Below, piece by piece: positions 21,703-31,638 of a stretch of 64,000 bases of DNA. Every line of letters begins with the position of its first letter. Positions within the stretch are counted from its first letter, which is position 1. The translations under genes and the position numbers were made by a program. Under the pieces are notes generated by a model. The model was not told where the DNA came from and ran no database searches. It saw only the letters and a program-made list of their open reading frames with translations. This DNA comes from Saprolegnia diclina VS20 (lineage: Eukaryota; Oomycota; Saprolegniomycetes; Saprolegniales; Saprolegniaceae), in assembly GCF_000281045.1 (NCBI RefSeq), contig NW_008246100.1, positions 249,877-313,876 of the forward strand. Reading direction: 5' to 3'.

Positions 21703-24067
21703 GATGCGAGAAGATCCGTTCGCTGACGCCTTTGAGCGCGCGGCGGTCAGCGACCCCAATGCACTGGTGACGCCGCACGAGCGGTATATCTCGTACAAAT
21801 TCCACGCGCTCGAGTCGACTGTGGCGCTAGATCGACCTTCTTGACGGACCTCCATGCCCGCGGGCTGCTTCCAGACGCCTACTTGCACAAGATCCAAGCA
21901 CTCTGGGTATTGCGCTGCCGCAACGAGTTGTCATGTGCGCGCTGCATTAGGACAAGGAGAGAGTCAGCGTAGCTTTTGAACACTTTCAAGCGCTCTTGGC
22001 GCGCGCGCTTGGCGACGCTAGCGCCGACGAGGCGGCCGCAGCCATTACGACCGAGATCTCGAACAAGGTATCCCGACGCTGCAAATGAGCGAGATGCGAT
22101 GCTTCTGTTGACCTAGCTCGCTTTTCTCTGTCACCTCGTGCAGTCGTGGGACACGGCGTCGTTTGGTGAGCCCGAAAAAGCAGCGCTGGTGGCCTACACG
22201 ACCAAGCTAGCAACTGAGCATGCTGCCGCGGTGGCTCTACTCTAGCTACGAGCTTTCGCATAAACCAGCATGTAGGAAGACAAGGTAGAGCGCTTGGTAG
22301 CCACAATGGCTGCGGAACTCGGTGCGCACCAGCACAAGGCGCTGGTGCATTGCCCCATCGAGGCGCATCCGCAGTATGGAACGACCCCTCGGTTCCACGA
22401 AACAAAGCACCCGACTACGTACCAAGCGGCGCACTCGACGCAGCTTGAAAAGATTGCACGAAGTCGCGACTTTCACAGTCTCCGGATGCACGCTCAGAGC
22501 GAGTCGGTGGCCAACACCTTTGGTGTTCTCGACGTACGGCACCGTGACTGTAGCGTGTTGTCATGGCGCAGTGCGTAGGAGCGCTGGGCGACCAGGCTGC
22601 AGCTGTACCTTCAGAGCTACGAGCGCTCAACGAGCAGCGGCCGGACCAGCGGCCGTCTCGAGGTTGTGGCGGTTCCAACCACGGCGTACCAAACAGCAAA
22701 ATTCACGGACGAGGGGCAAATGCTTGCATGTGTAGCGTCCTTCTCGAGAGCGTTGCGCGCCTGGATCGACTCGCCGCCGTACACTACGAGGTAGACCACT
22801 TGCGCTGGTACATCGAGCTCAACGCGATGCGCAGATGGGCCGCAGCCGGTTCTTCCGAAGCTTTTACGGAACCGACATGGACACTTCTGCACACTTTACA
22901 TTCTACTACTTTGAGTACGTCCAGGTACACGCAGACAGAGACAAGACGTTAGTTGGTCAATCGTGTCATCGCTCGACTAGGTCGTTTCGCTCTCGAGCTT
23001 GCTCTTGCGGCACGGGTGCCTCGCGCTCACTTCCCACTTGTTCAAGTGCTACATGCGATACATAACACCGTAGCTCGATGAACGTAAACTAGGTACCTTG
23101 GCCACACGCTGTTGTACGCCTGCGTCGACCTCGTCGAGCAATGCAACCATCGACTCGAGACGGATGTACGATGGGCGTTGCGGACACGTCGTATAGTATA
23201 TTGTAGCGTATGACGTGGCATCATGTGCTGCTTGCACCCGACGACCTGCGGCTGTATTGGGCGACGCTGCCGCTAGGCGACGCCCTCGACCCGTGTGCGC
23301 GGTAATTCCATCATCGAGCAAAACGTCTTCTATGCGGGGCGCCATAGCGACCCACGCGCCCGGCAAGACGACGATCGAGAAGTCGGTCTATTAGCCTTTT
23401 TTGCTGCGTGCGTACGACAGCTGCTTTTGCCTACGACGATACCGCGCCCGTCCAGTGGTCGTGTGCGAACCACAGCAATAAGAGCTTATGTGACCCAATA
23501 GCAACGTCTCAGCGGCGTTTGTTCGAGTTTCCTCGGCTGCTCCATGCCAACGACGTTGTCCGGACGCCGTCGGGGCACCCGATCGTTACGGTCGGTGTCG
23601 CTGACTCCTTTGAACTCTGCTTCTGCACCGACGACGACGACGAGCGCTGGGCGTGCTATGCATTCGAGACCGTCGGCGGTTCCTCGCCTCTTCTTGCACC
23701 ACTCGAGGTACTTGCGGACTATTTCTCGCTCAGCTGGCAACAAACGCAGGACACGAACGCCCGCAACACGTTTGCGTACTGCGCAACGACGGCCGGCGAC
23801 ATGCTCTTGGCGTTTGAGACTCTCGGTCGCAACGAGCGACGGACGATGACCGTCCACATCCGCGTACATGCAGAGCGTCTTGACTCTGTCGTCGAGGTAC
23901 GTCGGACGTCGTCTCGGAGAAAGATGCGAATGGGCGCGTAGGAAATCATTGCGGCCTGCACCACATCGCCGCCGACTCTGTCGTTGCAGCAGCTACTCTT
24001 GCACCCTCTCTTTACTGGCTGGGATGACGAGCAAGTGATGCTCGACTACGACGCACAGTTTCGCTGA
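21703..24067 (+). CDS. Multi-exon protein of unknown function
   Basis: I do not recognise this protein, but codon structure and introns support a real gene. ATG 21703 begins MREDPFADAFERAA. A 47-nt intron (GTATAT...GCTAG) joins TPHER to STFLTDLHARGLLPDAYLHK. A 45-nt intron (GTATTG...CATTAG) then leads to DKERVSVAFEHFQALLARALGD, followed by further exons (EPEKAALVAYTTKLATEHA; EDKVERLVATMAAEL; ERWATRLQLYLQSYE; KFTDEGQMLACVASFSRALRAW). The last two exons contain VGVADSFELCF and, after a 45-nt intron near 23897-23941, TLSQLLLHPLF-like sequence ending DYDAQFR at 24067. It is mostly helical at the N-terminus and beta-rich later, with no signal peptide or membrane helix. Exon edges between 22500 and 23500 are unresolved, and the start is a best guess. 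Confidence 0.55.
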
Positions 24068-24410
24068 GCATCGTACGAGACATAGGACAATGCATCCAAT
24101 TGCTTAAGGTTACACGTCCCGCGGCAAGGCAGCAGCGCTCGGTTCCTGTCGCATCTCGGCTGAGCACCGGTGTTCGTGGTCTGAACTTTCCCAGTGCAGC
24201 GTCATTCGCAGACAAAACTCGGAGCGCGCTACTCGGGTGGCAACTCGCATCGGCTATATAATGGTTTGGCGATGGACGATGGCAGCCAGCATCTCGAGGC
24301 GACCACACCAAAAGAGGTTGCGTGGCCGCCTGTCATTCGCGTAGCTTCGTCCGCGGCGCCAGGTGTTGATCGACATCAACGTTGGGGCGGTGGTGCCCCG
24401 GTTACACTTG

Positions 24411-25170
24411 TCACGCGCCGCACTCTTCTTCTTCAAAGGGCGCGGCGACTGGTGCGGGAGGCGGAATGCTTGGGACGTCGGCGGGGTCGTATGACGCTTG
24501 GTATGCGCCGTAGTGCTTGCTTATATACGCGAAAAGCGTCACGTCGACGCTGGCATTCCACATGGAGGCCGTCGACATTTGAAAGAGCCCGATCCACGAG
24601 ATAAAGTTGATGAACTTGGTCTACGCAAGAGCTATGACAGGTGTGCACATCATCATCGCCCATACCATGGGTGTGTACGCGTTGTAGTAGCGCAGACTCT
24701 GAAGCACTTGCAGCACCGGCTGCGAGAGCACGAGCGGAAAGGCAAAGACGCACATAAGGAACGGCCCGTACCCGCGGCGCTTGGCGGCACCAATGTACAG
24801 CGTGCGCGCCGTGTAGCCCACGAGGAGCATGGTGATGATGACAGCCAACTTTTTGGAGAGGAGGAGCGTGCTGGACGATGCCGTCGTGCCAGCACACGCA
24901 GTAAGAAAGTTGGTCGCCACCACCGGCCACGATCAGCAGCCCACGAACGACGGAATGTAGAGCTGTGCGTCGACATGAGTTGTGGCGACCGCGCCAGAAA
25001 GGACGTACCAGCGCTGTGACGAACGACGAGTACGCCGAGCGCAGCGTGCTTGTGACGCCGTTGTCCATGGCGAAGGCCGGCTTGGCGTTGTCGTACGGCA
25101 GCAGCGCGTCGCCGTCGTCATCCTCGAGGCCGCTGTGGGCGCCTCGGTGGTAGACCGTCGACTCGGCCAT
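24411..25170 (-). CDS. Multi-pass membrane protein of unknown family
   Basis: ATG 25170 starts a hydrophilic N-terminus (MAESTVYHRGAHSGLEDDD). After an intron (GTACGT...GCACAG) come hydrophobic segments: LAVIITMLLVGYTARTLYIG, FLMCVFAFPLVLSQPVLQVL, MVWAMMMCTPVIALA, then after another intron FINFISWIGLFQMS and a final helix before the acidic tail EEEECGA, TGA at 24411. That gives about four membrane spans. I do not recognise the family. One problem: directly after FVGC the frame meets a TGA (about 24928-24930) before continuing SWPVVATNFLTACAG in the same frame. An unconventional intron (donor GTCGTT, acceptor CCAG, phase-compatible) would remove it; otherwise the gene carries a nonsense codon. 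Two ATTGG boxes sit at 25307 and 25338, upstream of the start. Confidence 0.6.
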
Positions 25171-25426
25171 CGTGGCAAAATTGGTCACTGCCGCGTTGCA
25201 AACTGGTCGAGGTACCTCTATAAATGAATATCCTATCAGTTTCTGCGTCGGCACTCTAACGTGGTGGCGTGTCACTGCGACCGCCGCGCGCTCGTGCTCG
25301 CAGTCGATTGGCTCATGGTATCTGTATCTTGGTTCTTATTGGTCCGCCTCTCCCTGACTTGTCATCCAATCTGGGACAACTGGTGATGCGACCTGAACGA
25401 TATTTGATTTTGTCAGATCTGAGCGA

Positions 25427-25924
25427 TCACCGGCAGCAAAAGCTGACGTGCGCTGGCACCGGGAGCCGTCCAAGCGACCCAAGCGCATAGACCGGCGTTG
25501 CGCGGAGCACCCGCATGGGCTTGGGCAACGGCGGCGGGGTCGCGGCAAGGCCCTTCGGCTGCGGCAGCATGTCGAAGAGCGTCTTCATGCGGCGCTGCGT
25601 GAGGGGTGGAAGCCGGCGGGTCGTGAGCCCGGCGTACACGGCGTCTTGCTTGCGAAACTTGGCCCGTGCGAGCTGTTGTACCTCGGGCGCGTAGGCGGAG
25701 AGGCGCTGGAGATCGTTCAGGAGGCGCCAGCGCGCGTGGCGGTCGCGCGACTGCTGCCGGCGCAGGTCGACGTCGGCGTCCTGGATGTGGGCCCGCATCG
25801 CGACAAACTTGGCAACGAGGGGCGAGTGCGTCGTCATGGCTTCCCCTTCTGCTGTCCTTGAAAGAAAAGCGCAAATGCAAGAGGCGACCAAGAACAAGGT
25901 CAACAAAGGCTGGCTACTCGCCAT
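25427..25924 (-). CDS. Small basic protein of unknown function
   Basis: A single open frame of 165 codons from ATG 25924. The first residues (MASSQPLLTLFLVASCICAFL) look like a signal peptide or membrane anchor. The rest is rich in Arg, Gln and Leu and predicted helical (DVDLRRQQSRDRHARWRLLNDLQRL; quoted only in part as DLRRQQSRDRHARWRL), with a Pro-rich stretch PPPLPKPMRVL near the end. A second ATG within the frame (MTTHSPLVAKF) would give a soluble version without the hydrophobic leader. I recognise no domain. It lies between the membrane protein and ALG9, all on the minus strand, but oomycetes do not use operons, so the order says little. Confidence 0.5.
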   Translation of the reverse strand: MASSQPLLTLFLVASCICAFLSRTAEGEAMTTHSPLVAKFVAMRAHIQDADVDLRRQQSRDRHARWRLLNDLQRLSAYAPEVQQLARAKFRKQDAVYAGLTTRRLPPLTQRRMKTLFDMLPQPKGLAATPPPLPKPMRVLRATPVYALGSLGRLPVPAHVSFCCR

Positions 25925-26170
25925 CCCCAATGTCGAGCGCAATTGGCCTATCCAGTACAAATCATCGGCGTCGAACCCTCGACGTCGATCCATTGGCGGG
26001 CTTTTCTGTACTATGTAAGGCAGTCGACACCCTGTCGCTACACATGCCAGCTGCGTGCCCATCGTGCTTGGTCGCACGACAACAGTCTGAAGGGCACGCG
26101 ATGCGCAAGCGTGTTCATTGGCGTCTTAGCGTCTTAGCGTCTTGGTCGTCCCACTGCATTGGCCGAGACT

Positions 26171-27826
26171 CTACGTCGACGCCGGGGCATAGACGGTGTA
26201 GTTGGTGAACACGGTTTTCGTGGGCGTCCAAAAGGGCACATAGAACGCACGTGCAACCCGATCGGACGCTTCGGCAAGCAAGAACGGCTCGGCGTACACC
26301 GGGGTCCACGCCGGATGCGAGGCCAAGCTCGGTTCGTCCGGGTGCGCCATCGACGCAGGGACATCCCGATCGACCACAAAGTCGCACGTCGCCATGTCTA
26401 CGTAGCGCGACACCTCTTCCAAGTTGAGGTCGTTCATGTGGGAGGGCACGTCATACGTCGAGGCAAAGTGGCCTGGGAGCTGCCCACGAAAGCCGCTGCG
26501 GACGAACGCCATGCGCGCATGGTTTGGGAGGAAAAAGTGCGACGGAAACCGGTGCCACTCCTTCCCGACGCAGACGCGGATCGGCGTCGAGCTGTTCGTA
26601 CTCGCTTCAATGTGGTCGTGAAGGAACTGGTAGACCTTGAGCGGCGCGCCGTACTGCGTCGTAATGCTGACGACCCGCATCGTCGAGAGGCACACGTATG
26701 CAGTGAGCGCAAGTGTCACAAGCACGGGGGCGACGGGGCGGGCGACGCGGCGCGCAACGCGGAAGAACGTCGCGAGCGTCCACGCGGCCGCCAAGCACAA
26801 GTACGGGTACACAGGATACAAGAAGCGCTCCTCCTTGTGCGGCTGGAGGAACATGATGCCAAGCCACAGGTAGAGCGGGGTGAGGTGGACGAAGCGCAGA
26901 CCGCCATGGGCGAGGGCGATGGGCACGCTGACGACCGCGAGGGGCAAGCCCACGTTGAAGTTGAGCAAGAGGTTCACAGCGTAGTACGTCCACGGCTCGA
27001 CGCCGTAGAGCTCCGAGCCCGCCGAGACGACGTTGTACAGGACAATGTTGATTGCCGGGAGCAGCCACGCGTGGTAGAAGTAATAGTTGGTCGCGACTTC
27101 GAGGCCGACAATGAGCCCGAGCACGAGCACGCCGGTGACGATCGGCCGGACGACGCCAAACGCGAGAACCGACTGGAGGGCAAAGGGGACGCACATGACG
27201 CCGACGTACGGCCAGCCGCAGACGACAGCGATCACGCCGGACGCGAGCGCGGGCGCGCTGAAGCTTTCGCCTTGGGTCGTCATCCAAAAGCCCGAGAAGA
27301 GCATGAGGAGGTACGTGACGAACGAGCTCGGCAGAAAAGCTGTGGAGGCTTGGAACATGCCGCTGTTGCACGCGAGCAAGACGAGCGTGTAGCGACCCAC
27401 GCGCGGCCCGTAGGCTTCGACGACGCCACGGTAGAAGGCGGCTTCGCAGAGCGCGGAGGCAAAGCCCAGTGCCGTGCGCAGGCCAAAGAAGAACGCGAGC
27501 TTGGACGAGCCAAAGAGGACATTGCCGGCGACCTTGCCCAATACGCCGTGCACGACAAGGTACAAGTACGACCGCAGCGCGTACAATGGGCTGTACTCCC
27601 ACGTCTGGAAGCCATGGCCGTAGAGGAGGTTGTGCAGCGGCTCCCAGTAGTTGTACGCTTCGTCGCAGTCCGACTGGATGTTGACGAGCGCCGAGATAAG
27701 CCGGACGATCGCCAGGAACGAGAAAGTCGAGTGCAGATTGGGCGCCCACAGGCGCGCGTCCTCGTCTTGCGGCGGCGGCGCCTTGGTCGCTGGCGGGCTA
27801 TCGGCCCCACGTCGACGCGCTGGCAT
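26171..27826 (-). CDS. ALG9: ALG9 alpha-1,2-mannosyltransferase
   Basis: Intronless, 551 codons. ALG9 is a polytopic ER enzyme that adds alpha-1,2-linked mannoses from dolichyl-phosphate-mannose to the lipid-linked N-glycan precursor. The ATG at 27826 is preferred over an upstream in-frame ATG at 27898 since it starts a typical short cytosolic leader. Just after the first membrane helix lies the family signature: SDCDEAYNYWEPLH followed by YGHGFQTWEYSP, containing the acidic residues thought to be catalytic in GT22 enzymes. Further motifs are LPSSFVTYLL, GWPYVGV, FLQPHKEERFLYPVYP and a lumenal C-terminal domain (RFPSHFFLP). About ten hydrophobic helices are visible. It is a full-length, single-copy-looking gene with no oddities. 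Confidence 0.93.
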   Translation of the reverse strand: MPARRRGADSPPATKAPPPQDEDARLWAPNLHSTFSFLAIVRLISALVNIQSDCDEAYNYWEPLHNLLYGHGFQTWEYSPLYALRSYLYLVVHGVLGKVAGNVLFGSSKLAFFFGLRTALGFASALCEAAFYRGVVEAYGPRVGRYTLVLLACNSGMFQASTAFLPSSFVTYLLMLFSGFWMTTQGESFSAPALASGVIAVVCGWPYVGVMCVPFALQSVLAFGVVRPIVTGVLVLGLIVGLEVATNYYFYHAWLLPAINIVLYNVVSAGSELYGVEPWTYYAVNLLLNFNVGLPLAVVSVPIALAHGGLRFVHLTPLYLWLGIMFLQPHKEERFLYPVYPYLCLAAAWTLATFFRVARRVARPVAPVLVTLALTAYVCLSTMRVVSITTQYGAPLKVYQFLHDHIEASTNSSTPIRVCVGKEWHRFPSHFFLPNHARMAFVRSGFRGQLPGHFASTYDVPSHMNDLNLEEVSRYVDMATCDFVVDRDVPASMAHPDEPSLASHPAWTPVYAEPFLLAEASDRVARAFYVPFWTPTKTVFTNYTVYAPAST

Positions 27827-28127
27827 ATTGAGTGTGACGCTGAGCGGTGACGCAGCGCGACGCGTTTTTCGTTTTGCCCCATTCGGCACATGTGCCACAA
27901 TTAAAAATTAATTTCGGCACAAGCCCACCAGCTGCAGGCGGCTTGACACGCATGCACGGGTTGGATCCACCGAGCAATGGACCGCTTCCTGCGACGACAA
28001 CAGAGAGGAGAGAGGGCGGACAATACTACGAGGCGAGCCGTGAGCTAGACCAGAATCGTTTGCTCCGTACAAGTCTCTTTATAGACAGGCAGCCAGTACA
28101 CTACGTGAGGCATACAGGCCAGCGAGC

Positions 28128-29080
28128 TCAGCTCGAGCTTTCGCCGTCTTCGTCTTCTTCGTCGACCTGCTTGAACTCGTCGTCGAGCCCCATGACGGAG
28201 ATCGGAGCCGTCATGTGCACGTCTTCGGAGGCGCTATCGTTGCCCGCCGTGTCCTAGAGATCCAATGAGTGAGAGAACGATCGAGTCCCATCCGACGTAC
28301 TTGGCCTCCGAGCTGCTGGAGAAACTCCTGTCGGAGCTTCTCGTGGGCCGGGATTGGCTTGGTGAAGCGCAGGCTCGAGCCCGGTTCGTTTTGGTACATG
28401 GTTTCCAGGGACTTTTCGACGCAGGCGTCGATCTGCTCGACGTACGATTCGGGGTGGCGTCGGAACCTACATCGCATGAAGCCTCCAGTTGCACCATGAT
28501 TGGTCTCTCACATTTCGAGTGCTCGAGGGTTGGCGACGTTGCGCAGGTCGGAGGCAAACTCCTTGGTGTAAAAAATGCTCTTCATGTACACGAGGACCGA
28601 CACGATATAGTGAAGATCCGGGTCCCACGTCGGAAACTTGGGCAGCAAGTCGAGCTCGTTCGTCTAAAGCCGATGGTTAGACCATGCCGATGGTAGATGT
28701 ACGCACGTCAGGGTTCACGAACGGGTGAAAGACCTTGGTGTAGAACTCGACGCGCGGGTACGTGCCAATGCCGTTGTAGCTACGACCAGCCAGCGAAAAT
28801 GAGGTTTCGCCCATGGCAATCGCGCCTACTCGTCTGGAAGATGGATCGAGAACTTGAAGATGCCATTGCGGTAGAGGCCTTGGTGGATGAAGATGACACC
28901 GTGCCACAGACGGGGCTTGTCAAAGCTCGGGAGGACGTAGATGCCGCTGGGCACATGCTGCTTCATGTGCTTGTACTCGATCATGAGACCGTAGTCCTTC
29001 ATCGTCTGCGTCCGGTACTGGTGCAGCGACGTGAGGTTGGCGGCCTCGGGCTTCTTCTGGCTCGGCGCTGGCGTCGTCAT
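28128..29080 (-). CDS. AKTIP: AKTIP/FTS-like ubiquitin-conjugating enzyme variant
   Basis: Multi-exon gene for a UBC-fold protein without catalytic activity. AKTIP/FTS works in the FTS-Hook-FHIP complex that couples endosomal cargo to dynein. The domain begins LMIEYKHMKQHVPSGIYVLPS and continues GVIFIHQGLYRNGIFKFSIHLPD, an exact pattern of this family; the next exons give YPRVEFYTKVFHPFVNP and DLHYIVSVLVYMKSIFY. The position of the E2 active-site Cys is not a Cys, as in AKTIP. The C-terminus is acidic (DEDGESSS, TGA at 28128). ATG 29080 is used as start; ATG 29131 in the same frame is possible, but a TCCGGA element sits on it and a TTTAAATA box lies between, favouring 29080. The neighbouring DDX55 gene is divergent. 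Confidence 0.85.
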
Positions 29081-29382
29081 GGGCCGTGGCAGCGATGGGT
29101 TCACGTATTTAAACGCCCGAGCTTCCTCCATTCCGGATAAGTCGGTTCTGGATACGACCCTGCGCCCAGTTTTACCTCTCATATTTGATCTTTCGGCCTG
29201 TCTATCCGTAGACTATATGCACGCCATTCTATAGTTCAAATGACGCACTTGGATAGCGATTGAAGACGTAAAGCGGCGTGTAAATAGCTGCTTGGCCGGC
29301 AATCAAAATTAGCGCCATATATGCATTGCTAGAGGTTGCACGCGCAACCGTGGTGGTTGGTTTTCACACTTCAACCCGGAAG

Positions 29383-31362
29383 ATGAAGTTCGACGAGTGC
29401 CAACCTCCGCTCTGCGCCGAAGTCCTCGCGGGCGTCGCCGAGATGGGCTTCACGGACATGACGCCCGTCCAGGCCGCGACGATTCCGCTCTTCCTCACCA
29501 ACAAGGACGTGGCTGTGGACGCGAGCACGGGCAGCGGCAAGACGCTCTCGTTCGTGCTGCCCATCGTCGAGATGCTGCGCCGCCGGTCGCAAGCCACGAC
29601 CGACGACGACGCGGCCAACATTGCCACGAAGAAGCAGGTCACGCAGCTCATGGCAATGATCCTCTCGCCGACGCGCGAGCTGGCACGTCAGATTTACGAC
29701 TGCGCGTGCTTCTTCTTCTCGCGGGCGCTACCGAGCGTGCAAGTGATTCTCTTTGTCGGTGGCACGAGCGTCGACGAAGACATGGCCTCGATCCGCGCCG
29801 CGAGAGGTCGCATGAGCGTCATCGTGGGTACGCCCGGCCGCATTGACGACATCCTCAACCGCGTCTCGGCCATGGGCATCCTCGAGACCAAGGAGTTCGA
29901 AGCGCTCATCCTCGACGAAGCCGATACGCTCCTCGACATGGGTTTTGAAATGAGCATCACGGCGATTCTCGGTCGCTTGCCCAAGCAGCGCCGGACGGGC
30001 CTCTTCTCGGCGACGCAGACGCAGGAGGTCAAGGCGCTCGCCCGCGCCGGTCTCCGCAACCCCGCGACGGTCTCGGTGCAGCTGGCTGTCGACCAAAAGA
30101 CGCCGACGACGCTCACCAACTGGTACGCCGAAGTCGAGTACGACGCCAAGCTCGCAGCCCTCATCCAATTTGTCGCGGGTCGCCCGAACGAGAAGTGCAT
30201 CGTGTTCCTCTCCACCTGCGCGAGCGTCGATTTCTTTGGCAAAGTCCTCGAGATGCTTCTGCCCGACCTTGCGGTCGTGAGCCTCCACGGCAAAATGGTG
30301 CCCAAGAAGCGCATTGCGTACTACGAGGCCTTTGTCAACCAGAGCGCCGGCCTCCTCGTGTGCACGGACGTGGTCGCGCGCGGTATCGATCTCCCAGACG
30401 TCGACTGGATCGTCCAGTTTGACCCGCCGCAAGACCCAAACTTCTTTGTGCATCGCGTCGGCCGCACGGCCCGCGCCGGTCGCAACGGCTCGGCGCTCAC
30501 GTTCCTCTCGGCCAACGAAGATGCGTATGTGAATTTCCTGCGCATTCGCAAGGTCCCGGTCGCCAAGATGGACGACTTGGTCGTCGACGACGCCAAGCGT
30601 GTCGGGATCCTTGAGAAGGTCAAGGCCTTCCAGATGACCGATCGGGATGTGCTGGAGAAGGGCACGAAGGCCTTCATCTCGTTCTTGCGCTCGTACAAGG
30701 AGCACCAGTGCCAGTTCATCTTCCGGTTCCGCGATCTGGACTTGGCGCGCGTCGCGGTCGGCTTTTGCCTCTTTCAGCTGCCCAAAATCAACGAGCTCCG
30801 CGCGCTCGAGTCGATCCAGTTTGAGCCCGCCGGTGTCAAGGTCGTCGACATTCCGTACAAGGACAAGGCGCGCGAGAAGCAGCGCCAGGCCAAGCTCGTG
30901 ACGATCGCGGCCGAACACAAGGCGGAGAAGCTCCAGAACTTTGAGAAGAAGCAAGAGAAGAAGCGCAAGGAGCTCGAAGCCAAGACGGACGGGCCGCGCC
31001 GCCGTGAAAAGAAGAAGGGCGCGCACCAGCAGATCGTCGAAGAGTGGGACGAGCTGGACCGCGAAGAGCGCTTGTACAAGAAGTTTAAGCGCGGCAAAAT
31101 CACCAAGGCCGAGTACGACGAGGCGCTGACCGGCACGGTCGCGTCCGACTCGGAGGCCGGCAGCGACAATGACGACGACGAGGACGGGCCGAAGAAGAAG
31201 AAGGCCAAGGTCGACAAGCGCTTCGAGAAGAAGGAGCAGATCAAGCGCAAGACGAGCGAGCAAAAGGAAGAGGCCAAAAAGCGCGAAGCCCGCATTCGCA
31301 CGCGCAAGAAGCAGGAGCACGTCAAACGCGCGCAGGCCAAGGCCAACATCCGGAGACGCTAA
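29383..31362 (+). CDS. DDX55: DEAD-box RNA helicase DDX55/Spb4
   Basis: Intronless, 659 codons. The family unwinds pre-60S rRNA in the nucleolus. ATG 29383 starts the Q-motif region (GFTDMTPVQAATIP). Helicase motifs in order are ASTGSGKT (I), SPTRELARQI (Ia), GTPGR (Ib), DEAD in LILDEADTLLDMGF (II), FSAT (III), TDVVARGIDLPDVDW (V) and HRVGRTARAG (VI). A DUF4217-type extension follows (KGTKAFISFLRSYKEH; ALESIQFEP), which is what separates the Spb4/DDX55 and DDX18/DDX10 groups from other DEAD proteins; YKEHQCQFIFRFRDLDL resembles Spb4 most. The C-terminus is a long Lys/Glu-rich charged tail with likely nuclear/nucleolar signals (KKKKAKVDKR). All motifs are intact. Confidence 0.92.
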   Translation: MKFDECQPPLCAEVLAGVAEMGFTDMTPVQAATIPLFLTNKDVAVDASTGSGKTLSFVLPIVEMLRRRSQATTDDDAANIATKKQVTQLMAMILSPTRELARQIYDCACFFFSRALPSVQVILFVGGTSVDEDMASIRAARGRMSVIVGTPGRIDDILNRVSAMGILETKEFEALILDEADTLLDMGFEMSITAILGRLPKQRRTGLFSATQTQEVKALARAGLRNPATVSVQLAVDQKTPTTLTNWYAEVEYDAKLAALIQFVAGRPNEKCIVFLSTCASVDFFGKVLEMLLPDLAVVSLHGKMVPKKRIAYYEAFVNQSAGLLVCTDVVARGIDLPDVDWIVQFDPPQDPNFFVHRVGRTARAGRNGSALTFLSANEDAYVNFLRIRKVPVAKMDDLVVDDAKRVGILEKVKAFQMTDRDVLEKGTKAFISFLRSYKEHQCQFIFRFRDLDLARVAVGFCLFQLPKINELRALESIQFEPAGVKVVDIPYKDKAREKQRQAKLVTIAAEHKAEKLQNFEKKQEKKRKELEAKTDGPRRREKKKGAHQQIVEEWDELDREERLYKKFKRGKITKAEYDEALTGTVASDSEAGSDNDDDEDGPKKKKAKVDKRFEKKEQIKRKTSEQKEEAKKREARIRTRKKQEHVKRAQAKANIRRR

Positions 31363-31638
31363 GCCAAGACGACTCGTATTCTCACTTAACCACCACCATA
31401 AATACAACCAGTACATCGAATTCAGTCGATCTCGACTTGGCTAAGAGCTCGACAGATCCGTCGCTGGCAGCGACTGCGCAACCCGATAACGAGCGCGGTG
31501 AGATCGCTCGAACGGCAATACGTGGCTCAGCCCATTGGCCCTCGCAGACATCAACTTAGTTCTTAGTCGAAATTGCGTGCTCGAGAAAGTACGCGAGCAC
31601 TAGTGGGAGTTGTAAACTCGACCGCGGATCCCATTTCG

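Noticed and set aside
24920-24935. TGA in the membrane protein gene as a selenocysteine codon
   Set aside because: No selenoprotein family resemblance and no clear SECIS-like structure seen; an intron or nonsense change is simpler.
26159-27850. Long plus-strand open frame opposite ALG9 (563 codons)
   Set aside because: ALG9 matches its family across the full length; this antisense frame has a shadow composition (Arg, Glu, Val, Ala) and no motif.
29728-31416. Long minus-strand open frame opposite DDX55 (562 codons)
   Set aside because: Antisense shadow of the helicase, made of low-complexity Leu/Val/Arg sequence from the opposite strand.
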